Source: JAAYZM01 sp964510785 (GTDB taxonomy: Bacteria; Actinomycetota; Actinomycetes; Actinomycetales; Cellulomonadaceae). Taken from it: a DNA stretch of 64,000 nt. Position 1 is the first letter of the stretch. Every line of letters starts with the position of its first letter. A program made the translations under genes and the position numbers. The stretch lies in assembly GCA_964510785.1 (NCBI GenBank), contig CAZECM010000005.1, positions 18,746-82,745 of the forward strand. Reading direction: 5' to 3'. This document shows, piece by piece, positions 53,101-60,107 of the stretch. A model generated the notes under the pieces. That model made no database searches and was not told the origin of the DNA. It saw only the letters and a program-made list of their open reading frames with translations.

Positions 53101-56100
53101 GTTCACCACCTGGGTGCACGCCGACCCCGACCGAGTCGCAACCCTCGAGACCCGCTACAACGAGCTGTTCAACTCCTACCGCGCACCCGACCACACCGCC
53201 GCAGGCGCGCGACTGTCCCTGCCTGGCCTCAACCCGCAGATCACCCCCCACCCCTACCAACGCGCCGCGGTCTCCCAAGCTCTGACCAGCCACACCGTGC
53301 TTCTGGACCACGTGGTCGGTGCCGGCAAGACCGGCACGATGGTCATGACGGCGATGGAGCTGCGCCGCCTCGGACTTGCCCGCAAACCGTGGCTCGTGGT
53401 CCCCAACCACCTCGTGGAGCAGATGGCCCGCGAGTGGCGCACCTGGTACCCCGACTCCAAGGTGCTCGCGATCCCCACCGGGCAGAACCCCGCTCAGCGA
53501 CGTGAGTGGGTGGCCCGCTCCGCGGCCGGGGATTGGGACGGGGTGATCTGCCCCGCCTCGACGTTCAAGGCGATCGGGGTGGCCCCGGCCCGCCAAGCCG
53601 AGTGGCTTGCCGAGGACATCGCGGCGTTGCGCGAGGACCTCGAGGCTTCCGAGGTGCCCAACAAGCGACGCGAGAAGCACATCCAGGCCGCGATCAAACG
53701 CCTGGAGGCCGAGTACGAGCGCGCCCTGGGCAACAAGGACACCGGGCTGACGTTCGAGCAGTCAGGGTGCGACTACCTGCTCGTGGACGAGGCCCACCAC
53801 TACAAGAACCTTGCTCGCACCTCCTCGGTGCCAGACCTCGACCACACCGGCTCCCAACAGGCCCGCGACCTGGGGTTCAAGCTCCGGGCGCTGCGTGAAG
53901 CCAAGACCGAAGCCGGGGCAGGTGAGCTCACCGCCACCGCCACATTCGCCACCGGCACACCCGTGGCGAACTCGCTGGCCGAGATGTGGGTCATGCAGAC
54001 CTACCTTCGCCCCGACCTGCTCGCCGCCGCAGAGGCCGACAAGATCGACTCGTGGGCGCGCCAGTTCGCGCTCACCGAGTCCAAGCTCGAGCTAGCCCCC
54101 GACGCGGTGACGTGGCGGCCCAACGAGCGCGTCGTGGGGTTCGTCAACGTCCCCGAGCTCATGGCACTGTCAAACCAGTTCACGTCCGTGGTCACCCGCG
54201 AGCACCTGACCGCCGCGGTGCCCGACCTCGACGGCGGTGGGCGCCACGTCATCGAGCGTGACCCTTCCCGCGAGGTCGCCGCCTACGTGCTGGACCTGGC
54301 CCACCGGGCCGCGCACCTGCCCGCCGACAAGTCCGAGGACAACCTGCTCAAGATCACCTCCGACGGGCGCCTGGTGGCGATCGACCCACGCCTTCGCGGG
54401 CTGCCGGCCGACGTCGACGGCGGGCGCCTGGGCGACGTGGCCGACACCGTCATGAAGGTCCACCGCGACACCGCCGACCGGGTGTTCACCGACCCCGAAG
54501 GCAACCCCCACCCCACCAAGGGCGGGTTGCAGCTGGTGTTCTGCGACACCTCCACCCCCTCGGAGGGTTGGAACGTCTACGACGCGCTGCGCGAGGAGCT
54601 CGTCGCACGCGGCATGGACGCCGGTGCGGTGCGGTTCATCCACGACGCCACCGACGACGCCGAACGCGCGGTGCTGTTCGAGGCGTGCCGCGACGGTCGC
54701 GTCAGTGTCCTGATCGGCTCCACCGCCAAGATGGGCACCGGCACCAACGTCCAGCTGCGCGCCACCGCCCTGCACCACGTGGACTGCCCGTGGCGTCCCG
54801 CCGACCTCGAGCAACGCGAAGGGCGCCTGGTGCGCCAAGGCAACCAGAACCCCACCGTGTCGATCTTCACGTACATCACCAAGCGCACCTACGACGCGGT
54901 CGTGTGGCAGTACATCTTCCGCAAAGCCTCCTTCATTGCCCAGGTCAAGGTCGGGCAGGCCACCGGGCGCACGATCAGCGACCTGGGCGATGACATGGTC
55001 ATCTCCGCCGCGGCCGCCCAGGCGATCGCCACCGGGGACCCGCGCGTCATGCGCCGCGCCGAGCTCATCGAGAAGGTCACGGGCCTGGAGAACCTGCACA
55101 CCTCCTGGACCAACGAGCGTGCCGCGATCCGCCGCCGCGCTCGCGAAGCCGAACAGACCATCGCCGCACGTCAAAGCGTCCTGCCCGCCCTGGAGGCCGC
55201 AGCAGCGCGCGCCGTGCCCACTGAGGGCGAAGGGTTCGTCTACACCGCCCCCGACGGGCGCACCACCCGCACCCGCACCGAAGCCGCCACCTGGTTGTTC
55301 GCCCTTATCCGCTCCTACCGCTCGCGCGGGTCCGCGACCGGCGCCAGCACTGAGCCGATGCCGCTGGGCACGCTCGGAGGGCACCCCTGGCACCTGGCAC
55401 CGGGGCTCTCGGTCATGGTGGCCGTTGACGACGCGCCGACCGTGCGCGTGGAGACTCCCGTCAAGGCCGGCACCCAGGACCCCCTGGCAGACCTCGACCC
55501 CCTCGGCTTGGTGCGCCGCCTGGAGTACGCGGCCGCGCACATTCCCGAGGCCATCGCCCGCAACCTCGAACAGATCGCCTCAGCCGAGTCGACGCGAGAT
55601 GCCGCACACGCTGCCCTGGAGAACTCGGTGTTCTCCGGGGCCGAGGAACTCGCCACGGCCCGCGCGGACCTCGCCGCGATCGACGCCGAGCTCCAGCTCA
55701 CAGACGACGACCTCGCCAGCGCAGCAGCGCCCACCGAAGGACCACGCCGCGTCTTTGCCGCCGAGCTCAAGGAAGCTGGCGTCAAGACCGAAGGTGCCTA
55801 CGCCGCCGACCTGAAGGTCGGGGATGCGTTCTTCACCAAGGACGCCAAGACCACGATCATGGAAGTCACCGCCCAGGCCGACGACGACCGCGCCGTGCAG
55901 GTCGTGCCAGCGGGAGCCGGCGCGGGCGCCGCTGCCAGGGGCTACACCAACTACGCCGTCGTCGAGCTCGTCTCACGCCGCTGGGACGCACTAACCGACT
56001 TCGAACGGCTCATCCTCGACCGCGACCCCACCGACGCAATCACCCAAGGCCCCTGGGGAATCAAGCCAGGCGAACGGATCACGGTGCAGACCCGCGTGCC

Positions 56101-57148
56101 GGCCTCCCCTGGCACCCCCGCGCCCGACTACGCACGCGGGCTCGTGGTCACCACGGGCACCTTGCTCAAGACCGAGAACGGGTTGTGGCACGTGCAGACC
56201 GACGACGGCGGCACCGTCGAACTCTGTCCACCCCATCACGGCGCAGTGGGGCTGCGCCACGGCGTCCTCGACCTCAACGCTGTGCCTGCCGAGAGCGCCC
56301 TGACTGTCGGCCACCTCCTGCCCGGAGACCAGGCCCACGGCATCGAACACCCCGTCCTGCCCGAAACCATCGTCGCGGCCGTCGACGCCACCTCAAAAGG
56401 GCGGGTCTACCTGTGCCCGCAAACCGGGAGCACGTTCCACCCCGACCGCTCCACCCCGACCGCCTCACTGACGCCCGGGCGCGACCTGAACCCCCTCGAG
56501 CTCGAAGCCACCTACGGAACCGCCGCACCCAATCTGAGCGTGGCAGACCTGCGCCCCGGAGACCTGGTGCCCCTGTGCGACATCGACGCCAAGAACAAGG
56601 CCACCACACCCGTGCGCCTGCTCACCGCCGGCGGGTACGGCTCCTTCCACGACCTGACCTACCGACCCGACGACGAACCCACCGAGGAGCCCTCGTCCAC
56701 CAGGCGCAAGGCCGACGCACCCGTCAAGCTCCTAGCGCGCCGCTACGGTGCGCTCACCGAAGCAGAGACCCGCGCGCTGATCCACCCCGGCGCCGTCTCC
56801 ACCCGCACCAACCCCACCGCGCTCAAGGACGCCGCACCAGGCACGCCCGTGTGGTTCTCCACCTTCCGCAACGCCAACTACGGGCCAACCCAAGACCACA
56901 TCGGCACCGTCCTGGCGGTCACCGAAGAGATGTACCCCAAGATCACAGCCCACCTCGAAGACGGCACCCGCCTGACCGCCACCCTCACCGGGCACACCGT
57001 CGTCTACCCGGCAGGTGCACCCATCCCCGAGCACGTCGACCGCACTGGTCACGGCGAACGGTCGGCACCGCCCGTCCTGGGCGCTCCCCTCACCCCAGGG
57101 TTCGAGGTCGCGGTGGTGCACCCCAGCCCGCACCTGACCGGTCCGTGA
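50126..57148 (+). CDS. Giant N6-methyltransferase/SNF2-type helicase (DarB-like)
   Basis: A 2340-residue protein if started at ATG 50126 (MARRAAKANPLQGSLFDFDD, a usual opening for this group). Residues about 315-520 are a DNA methyltransferase with EPGCGAGTF and NVPFGGF. About 1040-1640 are an SF2/SNF2 helicase with VGAGKTGTM, LLVDEAHHYKN, TGTPVANS and QREGRLVRQGN. The remaining about 700 residues are uncharacterised. Related proteins include phage P1 DarB, which counters restriction after DNA entry. Residues about 33-200 overlap another gene (50223-50720) and look non-coding, so the real start is uncertain; no ATG, GTG or TTG lies just before the conserved region near 50750. GGAG lies 9 bases before 50126. 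Confidence 0.85.
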   Translation: MARRAAKANPLQGSLFDFDDLAALDTEPQGDDRDPATRPDDYPAARMGEPGRPGHQAAVALRPDPAPADGALPGPEVAALGAGGHGGPGSLRGGGAARVGPVVDGGPGEADVLVPAADRPVLGGLGRSERPAMGGDHGRQDGHRGLGGRGGVPALPDDAGDRGGVRGDAGRGDAARPAAAGLDPQAPDAGAGPGTPGLVPASFSPPLGVLPPSGKRARAQANLAAIQTVRALQAAGRPATPDEQGVLARWSSWGALPEVFEGWREEWADVQAQVRQTLTGAEFDAAAATTLNAHYTDPAVVRAVWDVLEEAGLSQGTVLEPGCGAGTFIGMAPAGVRMVGVELDPLTAQIASHLYPDAHVLASGFQNAPLGRADLQPFDAAVGNVPFGGFSLHDPIDNPLRLSIHNHFIAKALRRTKPGGYVALLTSSFTMDAQRSTSRAYIARFGRLLGAVRLPSGAFSRVAGTDVVTDLLILRRHTSDEAATIAQDHWLGTRPVEVDGQVTDKAMNVYFHDNPDHVLGELGLGHGIHGSQTLIVKGPTGPELAQRVRAAALGIVDQARESFPYEPAPAPVPSWFAAGLHTPPPPELAPREGQVREGTKGFEAWSGHREAWEAVKVARSRVGEVRQLLRLRDAAREVVASQTSGASEADKDSARAALGRTYDHYVASFGPINRFTLTAGRAPSDKQIASAMVRMEAMWRQAAPPGERRTSEDVPDELRADWLAEASEPSEGARRQEHLAPLRCDPDFALVCALEDFDEANQTATKAAIFHRDVVHPPVRSVRAETPDEALAVTLDETGGVGLERIAELLGIDASEVPGALGALVFTNPEGGQLESAETYLSGDVRAKLTRARQAQAEDGAVAANVAALEAVVPPTVPLSDVTVRPGAGWLGAKLHAQFARDVFEMRVEVTKSPADGTWMLDGPARSATPAHVLFQYGTEDRAPLDLLDSMMNNKPVTIWRTEKLADGKERRWQDMPATAAAREKVRVIEGAFTTWVHADPDRVATLETRYNELFNSYRAPDHTAAGARLSLPGLNPQITPHPYQRAAVSQALTSHTVLLDHVVGAGKTGTMVMTAMELRRLGLARKPWLVVPNHLVEQMAREWRTWYPDSKVLAIPTGQNPAQRREWVARSAAGDWDGVICPASTFKAIGVAPARQAEWLAEDIAALREDLEASEVPNKRREKHIQAAIKRLEAEYERALGNKDTGLTFEQSGCDYLLVDEAHHYKNLARTSSVPDLDHTGSQQARDLGFKLRALREAKTEAGAGELTATATFATGTPVANSLAEMWVMQTYLRPDLLAAAEADKIDSWARQFALTESKLELAPDAVTWRPNERVVGFVNVPELMALSNQFTSVVTREHLTAAVPDLDGGGRHVIERDPSREVAAYVLDLAHRAAHLPADKSEDNLLKITSDGRLVAIDPRLRGLPADVDGGRLGDVADTVMKVHRDTADRVFTDPEGNPHPTKGGLQLVFCDTSTPSEGWNVYDALREELVARGMDAGAVRFIHDATDDAERAVLFEACRDGRVSVLIGSTAKMGTGTNVQLRATALHHVDCPWRPADLEQREGRLVRQGNQNPTVSIFTYITKRTYDAVVWQYIFRKASFIAQVKVGQATGRTISDLGDDMVISAAAAQAIATGDPRVMRRAELIEKVTGLENLHTSWTNERAAIRRRAREAEQTIAARQSVLPALEAAAARAVPTEGEGFVYTAPDGRTTRTRTEAATWLFALIRSYRSRGSATGASTEPMPLGTLGGHPWHLAPGLSVMVAVDDAPTVRVETPVKAGTQDPLADLDPLGLVRRLEYAAAHIPEAIARNLEQIASAESTRDAAHAALENSVFSGAEELATARADLAAIDAELQLTDDDLASAAAPTEGPRRVFAAELKEAGVKTEGAYAADLKVGDAFFTKDAKTTIMEVTAQADDDRAVQVVPAGAGAGAAARGYTNYAVVELVSRRWDALTDFERLILDRDPTDAITQGPWGIKPGERITVQTRVPASPGTPAPDYARGLVVTTGTLLKTENGLWHVQTDDGGTVELCPPHHGAVGLRHGVLDLNAVPAESALTVGHLLPGDQAHGIEHPVLPETIVAAVDATSKGRVYLCPQTGSTFHPDRSTPTASLTPGRDLNPLELEATYGTAAPNLSVADLRPGDLVPLCDIDAKNKATTPVRLLTAGGYGSFHDLTYRPDDEPTEEPSSTRRKADAPVKLLARRYGALTEAETRALIHPGAVSTRTNPTALKDAAPGTPVWFSTFRNANYGPTQDHIGTVLAVTEEMYPKITAHLEDGTRLTATLTGHTVVYPAGAPIPEHVDRTGHGERSAPPVLGAPLTPGFEVAVVHPSPHLTGP
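50223..50720 (+). CDS. Uncharacterised protein nested in another frame, 165 residues
   Basis: It starts at GTG 50223-50225 with AAGGAG 6 bases upstream and ends at 50720. It lies wholly within the open frame of the giant methyltransferase-helicase but in a different frame, and its amino-acid composition (balanced, aromatic, LTYWYRLLIDRCW, DDLDTKPLWHFG) is clearly the more protein-like of the two. No family is recognised. An in-frame upstream ATG at 50037 with GGGAGG would add 62 residues of low-complexity sequence and seems less likely. Confidence 0.72.
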   Translation: MTQPPDPMTTPLHEWVSQDDLDTKPLWHFGPTLPPPMELSPDQRWQHSVLEDMEDPAAFEVEGLHGSDLLSTEDQEKLTYWYRLLIDRCWGAWGEVNDPRWAGITVDKTGTVGWADEGAFLRYLTMLVTVGEFVVTLDGAMLQDQRLLDSIRRRLMRELAQAHQD

Positions 57149-57180
57149 ACGCCGCACACCCGGCGACGTTCCCGCCCGCC

Positions 57181-57321
57181 TCACGCTCCCGCGTTCGCTT
57201 CGTCGTGCCTTCGTAGTGCGCGCGCCACGCTCGACGCGCCGACACCGACCACGCGAACAATCGTGGCGAGCGAGTCGCCTTGAGCGCACAGCCGCGCCGC
57301 GGCCGCGGCGCACTTCGCCAT
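57181..57321 (-). pseudogene. Recombinase C-terminal helix-turn-helix remnant (copy 1)
   Basis: Up to 46 residues reading SLATIVRVVGVGASSVARALRRHDEANAGA-stop, the C-terminal DNA-binding helix-turn-helix of a serine recombinase/resolvase. No catalytic domain precedes it. A second, similar remnant lies at 58398-58496 on the same strand. Confidence 0.55.
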
Positions 57322-57349
57322 CATCACGGTCGAAGACTGGTAAGGCCAC

Positions 57350-58315
57350 TCAGTCACGGAAGCGGTCCGAGACGCCCAACTCTTCAGGAGTCTTGAATTC
57401 ATAGCCCTGAGGCACATGGATGTCGCACTTGGCCACGATGAGCCGCTGGGCATCGAGAACCGCGGCGTCTTCGTATACCTGTCGGTACCTCAGCATCCGC
57501 TCCTGCCGAAGAGCGTTGCGCTCGTTCACTAGCCCCGGGTGAAGCTCCTCGAACATGGGCTCGAAGATCGCGTCGAACTCGTCACTCCACGCCGAGTGAC
57601 CCTCATCCAAGAAGGGAGGTTCTTCCGGAAGCAGGGATCGGACCCTTGCGCTTACATCAGACACCGCGGCCACTAACTCATCAGATGGGAACGGGCCCTG
57701 TCGATTCACGACCGTGAGCGTGTCGAGAAGCAGACTCGCGACCTTGTAGTCCTCAATGTCGCCGTTCTGGTCGAGTACGTACTCGCAAAACTTTCCCTCA
57801 GCCTGTGCGCGCAACTCACTCAGCGTCGGCGCGTCCTCGTCCCTCGGTTTCAGCCCACCCCCCGCGAGGGGCGTCAACTCGCCCGTGAGCGAGTCGTACT
57901 CGAGGTCGTCGGAGATTCGACCGACGTTGTAGTCGATCATCTCTGTCCAACCTGCCTCAACTATCGAACCGGGGGCGGAACGTGACGCGACGTAATAAGC
58001 GCCTGCTCCAGCCGCAACCAAGGCAATCGCAACAACGGTCGCGACCAAACCACGGCGTCGCCCTGCACGGCTAGCGGTGTGCCTCTCCGCGTCAGGTCCG
58101 GTGACCTCGTGCGGACCGGTGGGTGTCCCCACGGATTCAGCCTCGGCGCCCGCTCCTTCACCTGCCACGGGCGGATCGTCAACGGTCTCCGTTGGCCCTG
58201 CCGCGGGTCGAACCCAAGTCTCGCCAGTCCAATAGCGTCTGCTCCCGGACTCGTCGTCGTACCAGCCCGGAGGCAGGTCCAACTCACTCACCGCTGCCTC
58301 CTCATGGACGCTCAT
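57350..58315 (-). CDS. DUF2510 membrane protein
   Basis: A 321-residue protein. Residues about 14-32 form a DUF2510 motif (LPPGWYDDESGSRRYWTG), an actinobacterial module often at the N-terminus of membrane proteins. A polar linker follows, then one membrane helix (VATVVAIALVAAGAGAYYV, about 90-108) and an extracytoplasmic domain of about 200 residues with no recognised family and a single Cys pair (FCEYVL, KCDIHV). It is probably cargo of the element: it lies between two recombinase remnants and has no obvious link to transfer functions. Confidence 0.82.
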   Translation of the reverse strand: MSVHEEAAVSELDLPPGWYDDESGSRRYWTGETWVRPAAGPTETVDDPPVAGEGAGAEAESVGTPTGPHEVTGPDAERHTASRAGRRRGLVATVVAIALVAAGAGAYYVASRSAPGSIVEAGWTEMIDYNVGRISDDLEYDSLTGELTPLAGGGLKPRDEDAPTLSELRAQAEGKFCEYVLDQNGDIEDYKVASLLLDTLTVVNRQGPFPSDELVAAVSDVSARVRSLLPEEPPFLDEGHSAWSDEFDAIFEPMFEELHPGLVNERNALRQERMLRYRQVYEDAAVLDAQRLIVAKCDIHVPQGYEFKTPEELGVSDRFRD

Positions 58316-58397
58316 TGCGACCGTTGGCTCCTCTTGAGGTCATCGGCACCGCTACAGGCGGACATGAGGCCAACCCCCTCAAGCGTCTACCGAGGCT

Positions 58398-58496
58398 TCA
58401 TGGTTCCGGAGTCGCCATGTCGTCGCCGCGCAAGGCTCGCGCGACGCTCGATGCGCCCACCCCCAGCGCACGCGCGATCCCGGCCAGAGAGCCCCC
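58398..58496 (-). pseudogene. Recombinase C-terminal helix-turn-helix remnant (copy 2)
   Basis: A 32-residue frame GGSLAGIARALGVGASSVARALRGDD, then stop, preceded directly by a stop codon. It matches the remnant at 57181-57321 (shared GVGASSVARALR). The rest of 58316-58698 is without a recognisable gene. Confidence 0.55.
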
Positions 58497-58698
58497 TCAT
58501 GTTGGTTATCGGCATGTCGGGAGCGTCTCTCAATTCCTTGGATATGAGGGGTTTGGGGCCGGGTCGCTGGGTGTCCGGTTTGCCCCAGCGCGGAGCATCT
58601 CAGAAGTTGGCCTCAAAACGATCTCGCAAAACCGTGTGCGTTCTATGTCAGTGGGTAATGAGAGGGTCGCCTCAGTACCCACCACCACGGAGGCCACG

Positions 58699-59331
58699 AT
58701 GACCACCACCACGATCGGCCAGCTGCTCGGATACGCACGCGTCAGCACCACCACCCAGACCATTGATCGCCAGCTCGACGCGCTCGCACGGGCCGGTATC
58801 CCCACTGACCACATCTACGTGGACCGCAAGACTGGCGCTCACGTTCAGCGCGAGGGCCTCCAGGCGATGCTCTCCTACGCGCGTGAGGGTGACGTCGTCG
58901 TGGTCTACACGCTGGACAGGCTCGGGCGCAGCCTCCGCGACACCCTGAACCTGGTCCATGACCTACGCGAGCGGGGGGTGGGCCTGCGCACCCTGGCAGA
59001 CCCGATCCCGATCGACACGTCGGACTCGTCGGCCACGGCGGGGCTCGCGATCGCGCTGCTCGGTCTCTTCGCGGAGCTCGAGCGTACGTATAACGCCGAG
59101 CGCGTCGCACACGCGAGGGCCGTGGCTGAGGCTAAGGGTCTGCGCGCGGGGCGACCGCGGGCGCTCAGTGACGAGCAGCTCCGTTACGCCGCGCACTTGC
59201 GGGACGTGGAGGGTCTCGCCATCCCCGCGATCGCGGAACGCCTCGAGGTCAGCCAGGCGACGCTCTACCGGCACCTGCCCCCGCGCCCGACGGTGGCCCC
59301 CACGGCGACGGGAGAAGCGCCGCAGCGGTGA
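58699..59331 (+). CDS. Serine recombinase (resolvase/invertase family)
   Basis: A 210-residue small serine recombinase. The catalytic Ser is in GYARVSTTTQT (near residue 14), and active-site arginines lie in DRQL and in DRLGRSLRD. The long E-helix region (GLFAELERTYNAERV) and a C-terminal helix-turn-helix (IPAIAERLEVSQATLYRHL) complete the family layout and length. ATG 58699 is chosen for the GGAGG site 6 bases upstream; an earlier ATG at 58645 has none. It may resolve or invert part of the element or be left over from a transposon. Confidence 0.93.
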   Translation: MTTTTIGQLLGYARVSTTTQTIDRQLDALARAGIPTDHIYVDRKTGAHVQREGLQAMLSYAREGDVVVVYTLDRLGRSLRDTLNLVHDLRERGVGLRTLADPIPIDTSDSSATAGLAIALLGLFAELERTYNAERVAHARAVAEAKGLRAGRPRALSDEQLRYAAHLRDVEGLAIPAIAERLEVSQATLYRHLPPRPTVAPTATGEAPQR

Positions 59332-59785
59332 CGGCGAGACCTGCGACACGCCGAGGCAGTGGAGAACGTTCGGGATCTTCCGCAGGGCGATCCAGTTCGC
59401 ACAGGCTGAGAGGGCCGGGGCGAGGCGGTTTGTCCACAGGTCCGATGGAAGGCACGTCTGGAGTGCGTGTCTGCCCTTCGCGCCACGGTGGAGCCTGTGG
59501 AGAGGGGTGTGGACACTACATGTAGTGCTGTGGAAAGGAGACGCCCCCATGGGTTGTGATCAGGGTGTTTACTCGCTCGACGCGCGGATCCGGGCCACGC
59601 ACTGCCGGAAACGGATACAGGGACGGCTACGCTGCTTACGAAGGCGACCCCAGCGGCCGCCTTCACGCAGCACACTGGGGCCTCTTCGTTTCCGTTGGAC
59701 CGGAACGGTCAGGCTAACAGGAGTCCTTCACCCCATCTAGGGGTGCTCCCTCCAGGTGCTGCGACGCACCACGGAGGTACTGAAA
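59332..59785. other. Intergenic region with palindrome and possible tiny genes
   Basis: 454 bases. At 59514-59527 lies the perfect 14-base palindrome CACTACATGTAGTG. AAGGAG follows at 59535-59540, with ATG at 59549 giving a 63-residue basic frame. Overlapping in the next frame, GTG 59565 to TAA 59717 encodes 50 residues with a more protein-like composition (DGYAAYEGDPSGRLHAAHWG). I cannot choose between them. Confidence 0.4.
59514..59527. promoter_or_regulatory. Perfect 14-base palindrome, operator candidate
   Basis: CACTACATGTAGTG lies 8 bases upstream of a strong ribosome site, so it could be a repressor operator controlling the following small genes. No regulator is obvious next to it. 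Confidence 0.4.
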
Positions 59786-59995
59786 ATGAGCAACCGAGTT
59801 AACAGGAGCGCCGGCACGGGCCGGTTCGTCTCCAAGGCAGCTGCCGCGCGGTGGCCGAGCAAGACCACGACCGAGCGTGTGGGTCGCGGGACCAGCAACA
59901 AGACCACCGTGCACCGAAGCGCGAAGACGGGGCGCTTCGTGACCAAGCGGCAGGCCGATGGTGACCCGGGCGGCACGATCGCCCACCGGGTCTGA
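59786..59995 (+). CDS. Small basic protein with duplicated SAxTGRFV motif
   Basis: A 69-residue, strongly basic protein with GGAGG 9 bases before ATG 59786. It contains two copies of a short motif, NRSAGTGRFVSKAAA and HRSAKTGRFVTKRQA, separated by a Thr/Ser-rich linker. Proteins with this motif occur on phages and elements but have no known role. The basic repeats suggest nucleic-acid binding (inference). A hairpin terminator follows directly. Confidence 0.75.
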   Translation: MSNRVNRSAGTGRFVSKAAAARWPSKTTTERVGRGTSNKTTVHRSAKTGRFVTKRQADGDPGGTIAHRV

Positions 59996-60005
59996 CTAGA
60001 AGGTT

Positions 60006-60032
60006 CGGGGCGTCTCAAACCGGGACGCCCCG
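60006..60032 (+). terminator. Hairpin terminator
   Basis: CGGGGCGTC and GACGCCCCG form a 9-base stem with a 9-base loop, 11 bases after the stop of the small basic protein gene and upstream of the restriction-modification gene. There is no T-tract. Confidence 0.65.
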
Positions 60033-60107
60033 GACCGATCCCGGCCACACCGGCGGCAGAGTGACGAAGTGCGCGCGCCCGCCGGGTGGGATCGATAGCC
60101 TGCCAAC

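Noticed and set aside
59549..59740. 63-residue basic gene with a perfect ribosome site
   Set aside because: It has no repeatable motif and overlaps a more protein-like frame, so it is kept only as a possibility in the intergenic note.
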